DNA from: Bedellia somnulentella
Taxonomy: Eukaryota > Arthropoda > Insecta > Lepidoptera > Bedelliidae
Length of the DNA stretch: 64,000 nucleotides
Assembly: GCA_963576735.1 (NCBI GenBank)
Contig: OY755171.1
Span: 12,400,001 to 12,464,000, forward strand
Direction of reading: 5' to 3'
Shown here: piece by piece, positions 55,871-64,000 of the stretch
Layout of the letters: each line of letters begins with the position of its first letter
Numbering within the stretch: the first letter of the stretch is position 1
Made by a program: the position numbers and the translations under genes
The notes under the pieces: generated by a model
Databases searched by the model: none
What the model was told of the DNA's origin: nothing
What the model saw: the letters and a program-made list of their open reading frames with translations, nothing else

Positions 55871-58777
55871 CTTGCTACTGCTGCACTGAGTAAATACTTA
55901 TTATCTCCGACAATATTCATTATCTTTGAAATAACATTGTTTCTGTATCTCTATTTAGTATCATTCAAATGGGATTTACATCCGGATCGAGTCTGAATAA
56001 AGATAGTCTTGTACAAGATCCATCGAACCGGAAATTATTGCGTTTCTTGTTTAAGTTACACTATGTTAAACTGCAGCTCATTCTGAGTGAGTGCAAATGT
56101 TTTTCATGGAAATTAGAGAAAAGTTTGAAGCTATTATCAAAGTTAACAACTTGACAAAGTTGAGCGTGGAAGTGACATTCTGCTTATATCTATCTGAACA
56201 GGATCCGTAATAGCTTCCTCAATCTCGATGTCAAAGTTCTCATAAGACGCTCTTAACTAAGGCGTTAAGGAAGATAGTTCGGTGGGGTCTTAAAAGTTGA
56301 TCGGAGCTTGCTCAAGCTGAGCTCAGGGATCGAACAGCCTTGCGTTGGACGTGGGGCTTGCTCGGCTCCGTAGCGATAAGTTACAATACGTTATTAGCAT
56401 AATAATAATTGCTTTATCTGGGAGCGGCTGTGTTGCCTTATGCGCGCCATCTTAGCTTTGATACCAAATCTTATTGAAAGGCATCACGTGCTATCAATAT
56501 AATGCGTCCGTTGCAATGTGTTGTCTGATGATTTTTAATCTTAATAGCGTTTTGATTGTTACAGAATTAAATGTATAAGAGGGTTTTAGTATGTTTCGAA
56601 AAAAGTAAATTTATTTATTCCTTCTTTGTGCTTATTAAAATGTAACTGATAAGATACGATTTTATTTATCATATGGATATGGATCTCTGAGTATTTCATA
56701 TAAAAAATTTGGTTTCTATAACTTTTCATACAAACAGAACACATAAAGATTCTTCAATTTTAAACTAGTGTCCGCTTTTGTACAACTACTACAACTACTT
56801 TTAACTTAAAGACCTACAGTTGTTTCCAGTTCAGAACTTCTTATTGAATCCGTCTATCACTTTCCAGTTCACTTTCACTAAAATAGAGATAAACAAAACT
56901 TATGTTGTTCAAGACGAAACAATAGAAAACATATCGCTCCGTTTTGCTTATTTTATTTGTCAGAACAATAAAATCGTAAACAACTACTATTTTCTAAATC
57001 GGAATAGACTTCTGCAAATGTTCTGTATGACTTATGCCTGCAAACAAACAAAGTAGTTTTGATCGCAGCATCCATGTATGAGTTTAGAGTATTTGAATTA
57101 ACTCGGACATAGTAGACTAAAAGTTTGTTTTCTCTACTCGAAAATGTGAATAATATTTTTAGTTACCTATATATGTATTATTTGCATACTCAATATTCAG
57201 CTTTTTTTTTCAATAGTCTGTTGGATAACGTGATGGCATTAATTAGGTTCAGTTTTGATGATAGAATCGACATTAAAGAAAATGAAAAAGTTACGGTGAA
57301 TGTTTTCCGTCATAAAGCTAAGTTCATAAACCAAGGTATTCGGAGTTCAAAGCCCATCATTAACTCATATCGATTTTGCGATAAAAGTGGTCGGACAAGC
57401 GACTCACAAGCGAGAGTCGTGGTAAATTGCGAGGGAATCTGAGCCGACGTTCACATCCAATGATAATAAAGTGTAAAAGAGTCGTCGTTTTAACGTTTGC
57501 TTTATGGCCACTTCCGGGGGGTCGTAAGGTTCAGGATGCGCACAGATATATGGCTGATGTTAAAACCCGCTGCCAATCGCTTCAACGTGCTCTTTGTCCT
57601 CAGGCGACGCTCTAAGACATTATTTAAAGATGTTTTTCGACATTTGTTTCACTATGGTTATATTACTCAAATGTTTCATTGCTTCCATTGTGTACAAACG
57701 CTACCGTAACCGATAACTAATTACGTATCAACTCTTATTTCAAAATGAAATTTCGCACTTTAAGTGGATTGGTGTTTAAATAAACTTGAGAATCCAATTA
57801 AGAAATGAGCGCAGAACGGATTTGTTTAAGCTTCACTTTATCAACGTACATGGCTATAAAACGGAATCTTTCTCCAGGCGACGACAGTCGGATGCGCTGC
57901 AAGTAGCTCACTGTAAACGTTTCTGTAATACCTTGATAAAACGTGATAAAATTACTTCTATTTGATTTGATGCATCCTAGTCTGTTTGTTAAACAACCCT
58001 ACGCTTTTCCTGCTAAGGCCTACAATTCCTGTTGCCATTAAAATTTTACGAGTGAGCTGGCGAATTGAATGCCGGAATTAGGTTAAAGAGTAGCAAGAGT
58101 GGTGCGTGGGCTGGTTCGCGTGACCCCACATCTATTCATCGCTAATTTACTACAGCACAACTGAACTAATAAGTCTTTTCAGGAAACAGAACTGACAACG
58201 TGACAATTATAAATGTACGCTTTTGATTGGAAGGGAATATGAATGAACTTCCTAAAGGAACAGATACAAATTCAATTAATAACTATAAATAGCGAAGTGG
58301 GTTGGGAATTGGACAATTAAAACAAATGGGGGTTGAGTAAATGGTTCTATTTATCATTTTGCAAGACTACTTATTGTCCACACAAAATGTTCTAAATTGT
58401 TTTTTTTTGTGTTTATTTAATCGCGGGATAGTCATTGCCTTTCCAATACAAATTTGAATTCATTTGTCATATTATGTTATTTTTCATTGTAGTAATAAAA
58501 TATGAAATAAGCTTCTCTATTGTCCAAACACATTCACATTATAAAATTTTCTATGAAATTTCTACCTAGTCATTGGTTTATTTCTCGCACTTTCCAGTAA
58601 CTCATGCAATTTGTATATATTTAATTGATTTTCTTTGAAATAACTTGCTTTATTTTAAATTGGAAAAACATTATTTAAACAAACAAGAATGTTAATAATT
58701 TTGCACCACATGTCGATGATCATACAAATAATTGTCAAATTAAGGGTAATAAACCGACTAAGCGAGCGATCAAATCA
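55871..58777. other. No gene identified
   Basis: Several open frames (for example 57125-57442, 105 codons on plus) show no recognisable domain. GC-richer parts at 56280-56470, 57480-57620 and 58060-58130 could be conserved non-coding DNA or unrecognised exons. Confidence 0.3.
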
Positions 58778-58900
58778 ATACTTATATTATAAAGAGGAAA
58801 ATTTAATTGGTGTGTTTGTTTGTTTGTAATAAATTGGCTTCAAAACCACGCAACCACTTTTAAAACATCAGATCATCATAAAGATCACGCGAAATGCCAT
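58778..58900 (+). repeat. Helitron-like element, 5'-end fragment
   Basis: CTTATATTATAAAGAGGAAA, GTGTTTGTTTGTTTGTAATA and GGCTTCAAAACCAC have the layout of the left end of the (GTTT)-containing Helitron-like repeats. No CTAG right end is found. Confidence 0.35.
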
Positions 58901-59879
58901 AGGAGTAAGAATTGATTGTGTAGCACAAAATTAAAAGCAAATACTAAAAAAACACTGATTTAATTGGCATAATACATGAACGCTAAAAAAATTACATAAC
59001 TAATAATATTAGTTTTTTAGGTTCTCATATGTTTTCAATTTCATTGATATAATAATAATAAAACAGGAAACCCAACCACTATTTTCAAATTCCATAAACA
59101 CTTTAAAATAATAGCCTATCTCTATACCCGCTAACTTTTCCTTGGAGAATAGACCCGTGTTATGAATTCCTGTTATATTTATAAACACGTAGATATTAGT
59201 GCTACCCAAAAGGGTATGGGTACTTTGGTCTCACTAAATATTAAACAGCAATCCTTAACCCGGCTGCTGGACGCAACTCAGCGCGATTACATTACGCAAC
59301 GGGTCTTAAATAAAGCGGGCACAGCCAACTGAGGGCAAAATCCTATCTTATTTACACCCTCACATTAAAATTAAATTTTATTACGTCTCTGAGCGCGACG
59401 CACCTTAACAACTCAATAATCTCGGGTTATTGTCGCTCGCTCTAATTAATAACGATTTTTGAAATGTGTTTTGCTAGATTACGTCTGGAGGATGTGGAAG
59501 GGATTATTTTTTGGAATCGTTAATTTACTTTGTTCTGTATGTTCGGATTAGGCTGGTATCAGAAGTTAAAAATTGTTTGCAACATTTTGTGACAATGACT
59601 GTTATTCATTTAATTGGGTTTAAACCTACGCTGCAGAAGATTAATATAAGAGTTCAATAATAGTAGAATATGATTCAAGTGGACAATGTTTGTCTATATA
59701 GCCGAGTTAGTTCGTAAGGAACTGAGCACTGTACTGACTAATTAGTATCGTGTGTCATGCTACTTTTCTCAATACATGAGAGCACAAAATTTATTTCTCG
59801 TTATTAAATTATTCAATTTGGTGACCAAAATTGTTTTTTTCTTAAGATAATTTAAATGGCAATGGCTGCCAAGGCCAAC
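58901..59879. other. No gene identified
   Basis: AT-rich with a GC-richer stretch at 59250-59450. No exon signals. Confidence 0.35.
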
Positions 59880-59965
59880 ATTAGGTATTTTATAACAATA
59901 GTTAACATAATCTAGTTAGAATTTGTTAATTGCTATTGTTATAAAATACCTTAATGTTTATTATT
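59880..59965. repeat. 86-bp hairpin with arms of more than 22 bp
   Basis: GGTATTTTATAACAATAG and its complement CTATTGTTATAAAATACC, with GTTAAC/GTTAA next to the loop, form a long near-perfect stem-loop. It may be a tiny MITE or a structured RNA; it sits directly before the family A copy at 59970. Confidence 0.7.
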
Positions 59966-59969
59966 TTGC

Positions 59970-60207
59970 CTTGAAGTGCCGGCTTAGAATATCACTACCC
60001 CTTTCTACCTGCAGGTATCGTATGAGGCAATTAAGGGTATGGGGCTTTTTTAAGTGTTTTTTGGGCGATGCGGTTGGATACCCATCAACAACGATTTTTT
60101 GTTTCTACCATCTTGTCCCGTATCAAGTCCCAAATGTGACTGACGAGTTTCTAGCTCTGAAGCTTTGGATACCCTCTTTTGGGATTTACCGCCATGAGTA
60201 TATGTAT
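59970..60207 (+). mobile_element. Family A SINE-like element, full length, diverged
   Basis: GTGCCGGCTTAGAATATCAC to CGCCATGAGTATATGTATAT with many substitutions. Forms an inverted pair with the next copy. Confidence 0.75.
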
Positions 60208-60253
60208 ATATTATTTATTATTTTCCTATTTATATACTATTCAATTAAAAATA

Positions 60254-60493
60254 CATACATATACTCACGGCTGTAAATCCCTAGAAGGGGTAGCCAGAGC
60301 TAAGAAATTAGAAACTCCTCAGCCACTTTTGGAAAGTTGAGTGGAGTAAAGATGGTAAAATAAAGGTTATTGGTGATAGGTCTCCAACCGCATCGCCCAA
60401 AAATCTCTTAAAAGCCCCAATACCGTTAGTTGCCTCTTACGTAAACCCACCGGAAGAAATGGGGTAGTGCTATTCTAAGCCGACACTACACAG
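60254..60493 (-). mobile_element. Family A SINE-like element, full length, 12-bp duplication
   Basis: Flanked by CAATTAAAAATA at 60242-60253 and 60494-60505. Nearly identical to the reference copy, so much younger than its inverted neighbour. Confidence 0.9.
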
Positions 60494-60603
60494 CAATTAA
60501 AAATAAATTTCTTTGTAATCAATAAATAATTTCAAATTTAGTTTATGTACCAAAATAATGTTTTATACCCTATACCTACTCGCCTATACATGCCTTAAAT
60601 ATC

Positions 60604-60655
60604 ATAAGGGTAGGCAAAGACTACATACCGATCACCACTTTGTCACTCTACAAAC
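60604..60655 (-). repeat. Family C LINE 3'-end fragment, very short
   Basis: GGGTAGGCAAAGACTACATA and GATCACCACTTTGT match the complement of the last LINE codons. Confidence 0.4.
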
Positions 60656-61136
60656 TAATATTTTTTTAACAAAAAAGACACACTTTCAACTGTTTGTCTG
60701 GAACCAATTTTTCATACAAAAATCCGATAAACAAAAGAGCCGTCTACGTATGTATCATAATTTTTTAAAATATATTTTTAACCACGCAACCTAACCCGGT
60801 AAAACTTAAATAAGACCTCCTTGATAGCATATCTTACAGAATAGAAAAACGATTTTAGAAATCGATTGACTATTAAAGGAGTAGTGAATAAAATAAATAC
60901 AAAAAAAACACAATCATATTAAGTGCGAGTATCGAGTTGATTACATTGACATTTACAATTTCATAAGCCTATTTTTGATTCCACCCTTTATCAACATTTG
61001 TTTAGGTGTACAAATATTTTTAAAATAGCGTGGCCTTCGTAGATTCACTCAAAAAGTTAAATAATTAATCATGAAACCTCTCTATCGCTGCATATTAATA
61101 TCTCCTTGTATTGAATTATTAATATCCTGTTGTAGC
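60656..61136. other. No feature identified
   Basis: AT-rich. Confidence 0.35.
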
Positions 61137-61350
61137 CATTTAGTGTTGGCTTAGAATGGCACTACACTATTTCCTCCCGTGGGTGTTTCTAAGATGAAAC
61201 TAAAGGTATGAGGGCTTTTTAAGTGGATGATGGTGATGCGGTTTGAAACCCAACAATCTTTATTTTACAATATTTTCCCAAGTTAACTTCCAATAGTAGT
61301 TTTCTACTGAATACTGAAGCTTTGGCTACCCCTCCTAGGGTTTTAAAGCG
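61137..61350 (+). repeat. Family A SINE-like element, degraded
   Basis: TAGTGTTGGCTTAGAATGGC, CCCGTGGGTGTTTCTAAGAT, GATGCGGTTTGAAACCC and GCTTTGGCTACCCCTCC in order; tail lost. Confidence 0.7.
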
Positions 61351-61859
61351 GTTTTAAACACTCGGTTAAATAAAAATTATAGTATCCTAGTTTTTAATAT
61401 TTTTTGTGGTAAAATATTTATATTATATTACACGATAGTTTAAAAGACGGTTTTAGTTTTTCTTACATGTTAAAAAATATAGCAAAGTTAACTTTTACTT
61501 ATTTTATATTGTATTTATACAAAATCTGAAAAGAAACTAATAGTAATATGAAACTCCCAGATCAGGTACTCAGTCGTGATATTATATATTTTCTCATAAA
61601 TCCATGACAGTTATTTTATGCCAAAACTTCTTCCCATCGCGTCAATACGTTTCAAAGATTACAAAACAAATCAAAATAGTTAATATGTCTTTTAATCATA
61701 TCCGAGAGCCTAGACCAAAGTAATGCCATACCAAAGGGCCGTCGCTCATAAGTTCCTTTTTTTGTCTTACCTAACTATAATACTTGGAGTTTTGTATTTG
61801 TTAGTATTCATTCGCATTAAATGCATATGTGATGTTAAGACGGTACGGCGAATGGTAAA
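61351..61859. other. No feature identified
   Basis: AT-rich. Confidence 0.35.
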
Positions 61860-62015
61860 GATACTAATATTGATAAATGGCAATAGACGTGCCCCCTATC
61901 ACGTGAGTTCACGGTCAAAGCAAAACGTGGGTACTTTGATCAACAGGTGACAATGCCACGTGATGTCCAGAAGTATTAGTACCTCTGCCAACCCCTTCGG
62001 GGATATACGGCGTAA
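61860..62015 (+). mobile_element. Family B SINE, 3' half
   Basis: CGTGCCCCCTATCACGTGAG, AAGCAAAACGTGGGTACTTT, CACGTGATGTCCAGAAGTAT, CTCTGCCAACCCCTTCGGGG and ATACGGCGTAAAC. Ends without the TTATG repeats. Confidence 0.75.
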
Positions 62016-63187
62016 ACAAGTTTGAGTGAGTTTCAGTACTAATATTGATATATTTCACTCATACCTCTTATAGGCTAGAAATGAGAAATAAATAGATGAG
62101 TTTCCAATTTGTTTTCTATTTTTATATTAATTGTGTTATTAATGTACAATAAAAACAACACCTAATAAATAGTATTGGAAATAACAGTCATCAACAACAG
62201 TCAACATTAAGTAATATTAGACTGAAAACAAGAACTGAGACTAGGTACTGACTGATAGATATTCTTTACTATAAAGTACAAAGTTTTAAAATTTCAATAC
62301 TCATTCAATAATATAAATTCGATAATAATATTTAAAAAAGGAAAGATAATCACTTAGTGCACAAACCAGACTTACATTTAGCCCATTTTTAATAATGGCA
62401 CAATCAAGCATATCCGATTCAGATTTTGCTCATTGAATATTGACAACAGGTAATCGATCCCACTATGCTAAAGCACTTTTGAATTGAATACTAGTAGAGG
62501 AACATATTCGTATTATTTCTCATGAAAAGCCTTTGTATGGAATATTATTGTTGTTCAAATCGTTAGGTTTGGAACGGAATAAGCCGAGTTGGAGCTAGGG
62601 AGTCTCGAGACGAATGTAGATGGTAGGCAAAAGACGTATTCGTACAACATTATGAATAGTCGTGATTTGCATTGCTCCCGTATACATTCCGTCCGACACA
62701 CTAGACACACGTATTAAATTCAATATGGTATACGTGCTTTTTGTTACATTGTACGCTGTTTGATGTGAATACATTCTATATATCGATGGACGCTCTGGCT
62801 ACATGCACGAAAATGACACGTTATGAGAGCTAAAGCACACGATAGACTGATGCAGTAAATTAAGAAGATTTATCATTTGTACGGTACACGTATTTAAACT
62901 ATTTGGGAAATTACTCCTTGCATCTTCATTAATATTCTAGCGAACCAGTGCGCCTCTAGTATATGCCACAGGTAAACATAATTAGACTGTAATGTAAAGG
63001 GGTAAAATTAACAAAATAATTTGTCATTTGGCATACACAATCTAGGTTGTTCCAAATTTCTTAAGCAATTAATTTTTGTTTTATTTTATAAATACTAATT
63101 AACGTCAAGAAAAATCGAATATAAACTTATTAGAGTTTCTATCTCCACAAAGTAGAAAGTTCATCGACTTGTCGGAACGTACATTAC
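62016..63187. other. No gene identified
   Basis: AT-rich, probably first intron of the minus-strand gene if the start exon at 63188 is real. Confidence 0.3.
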
Positions 63188-63215
63188 CTGCAACAGGATT
63201 TTTCTTAGAGCTCAT
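63188..63215 (-). CDS. Candidate start exon of the minus-strand gene
   Basis: The minus strand has ATG at 63215 and reads MSSKKNPVA plus one base into a CAG|GTAATG donor. The exit phase (one base, G) exactly matches the entry of the exon at 37964-38060 (AG), giving Glu. Immediately upstream in the minus sense is a GC-rich patch at 63250-63480 that could be promoter or 5' leader. On its own a nine-codon frame is weak; the case rests on the phase match and the neighbouring GC patch. It could also be an internal exon if an acceptor at the TTGTTAAACAG upstream is used. Confidence 0.3.
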
Positions 63216-63249
63216 TATAAAACTTTCTGTTTAACAAAAGCATCTTGAT

Positions 63250-63480
63250 TGAGGTGACAGAGCTCGGGTGGCGTTAGAATTTTTCATTGCAAATGCAGGT
63301 GAACACTGAACCTTCGCGGAAACGGTACACGGAAATGTACTAGGGTGAGCGGTGACAAAAATACGACGGTTTCGACGGCAAATAAGCTTAAAGCCGAGGC
63401 GAGGCGAGGCGAGCGAGGGTTCTGAATGCGCCTGTAACCGATCCTAGCGTCTGCTGAGCATCCCGTAATTGCACACTCTG
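63250..63480. promoter_or_regulatory. GC-rich patch, possible promoter or 5' leader
   Basis: Contains three to four tandem GGCGA units (GAGGCGAGGCGAGGCGAGCG) and is far more GC-rich than its flanks. Position fits a promoter/5' UTR for the minus-strand start exon. A 74-codon minus frame here has no recognisable domain. Confidence 0.3.
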
Positions 63481-63616
63481 CAAAATTTCGTGATACAAAT
63501 AGTGACACATTTTTATTGCTTTCCTTCTACTCGTGTTTTTTAAGATTAAGTTTCATATTGCAAATGTTATTTTCTGTAAGTATATCTTCTCAGTTACATT
63601 TGAAAATTTACTTTGT

Positions 63617-63720
63617 CGTATTGGCTTATAATAGTAACAGACGGTTAATTCCCGTGGATGTCGCAAGAAGTGACTCCTGAGTTGTTGAAGAGATTGTTAG
63701 GCGATGTGCATATCTTTCAC
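63617..63720 (+). repeat. Family A SINE-like element, degraded 5' half
   Basis: ATTGGCTTATAATAGTAACA, CCCGTGGATGTCGCAAGAAG and GGCGATGTG follow the family A order; the rest is lost at the junction with the next repeat. Confidence 0.45.
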
Positions 63721-63804
63721 CTTTCTTTATCTTATCCTCCTATATTATGTATTAAATATAATACATATATTTATTAATAATATTCTTCATTATTTCAATA
63801 TACC

Positions 63805-63955
63805 AAACACACCACAAGGGGGTGTGCCCAAAAAGGCAGGCGTCCGAAATATGAAGAATAAAAGAGGTTGGCCTGGATCGCACAAAGTAGCGATCGATAC
63901 TCCGCCTAAAACCCTATGGGGAAAAATTGCGTGACTATATGTATGCATGTATGTA
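63805..63955 (+). mobile_element. Family C LINE 3' end
   Basis: Encodes PKKAGVRNMKNKRG, then with a deletion GTAGCGATCGATAC and a tail GCGTGACTATATGTATGCAT. The deletion removes the ACMKRLMDV coding part. Confidence 0.65.
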
Positions 63956-64000
63956 CAATTAATTATTTATCATCTTTAACTTTTCTCTAGTTAACCACGA

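Noticed and set aside
57125..57442. Open frame of 105 codons on the plus strand
   Set aside because: No recognisable domain, AT-driven composition and no splice-site support. Reported only as part of an unassigned stretch.

Overview
This window looks like nuclear DNA of a moth or butterfly (Lepidoptera). It is AT-rich throughout, has no long open reading frame, and is dominated by short interspersed retroelements with (TATG)n tails, fragments of their LINE partner, Helitron-like ends, a mariner relic and fold-back DNA transposons. No rRNA, CRISPR array, operon or bona fide tRNA gene is visible. Lepidoptera is an inference from the repeat types; I do not name a species.

Host coding signal is sparse and consists of small exons in very long introns. 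The best case is a minus-strand chain: a short candidate start exon (63188-63215, next to a GC-rich patch at 63250-63480), a Ser/His-rich exon with good splice sites (37964-38060), and a terminal exon (24745-24802) followed by AT-rich sequence that looks like a 3' UTR. The codon phases of the three agree (1, then 2, then stop). On the plus strand there is a THAP zinc-finger start exon (1160-1236), a possible 28-nt micro-exon (25253-25280), and weaker exon candidates at 7447-7492 and 13600-13705.

Mobile elements by type. Family A is a SINE-like element of about 246 bp with more than 25 copies, several flanked by perfect 8-13 bp target-site duplications. Family B is a tRNA-derived SINE with visible A and B boxes. 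Family C is a set of 5'-truncated LINE 3' ends that encode the C-terminus of a reverse-transcriptase protein. The three families share a 3' tail of about 45 bp, which suggests that the LINE mobilises both SINEs. A second, unrelated LINE end lies at 12542-12896 between perfect 13-bp duplications. Other elements are a fold-back transposon at 10321-12238 with about 330-bp inverted repeats around a broken PIN-like/cysteine-rich gene, a full-length dead mariner (18969-20244) inserted into a family C LINE copy, Helitron-like elements at 51063-51321 and 20803-21330, and fold-back/MITE elements at 7695-7826, 16217-16508 and 35318-35925.

Layout: 1-9 kb mostly unique AT-rich DNA with a THAP exon and small relics; 9-16.6 kb a dense transposon cluster; 18-21.4 kb nested LINE/mariner/Helitron; 23-25.3 kb the 3' end of the minus-strand gene; 25-34 kb mostly plain intronic DNA; 35-38.1 kb a fold-back element, then the Ser/His-rich exon with a SINE at its splice donor; 38-55 kb scattered retroelements; 55-64 kb GC-rich patches, an inverted SINE pair and the candidate start exon.
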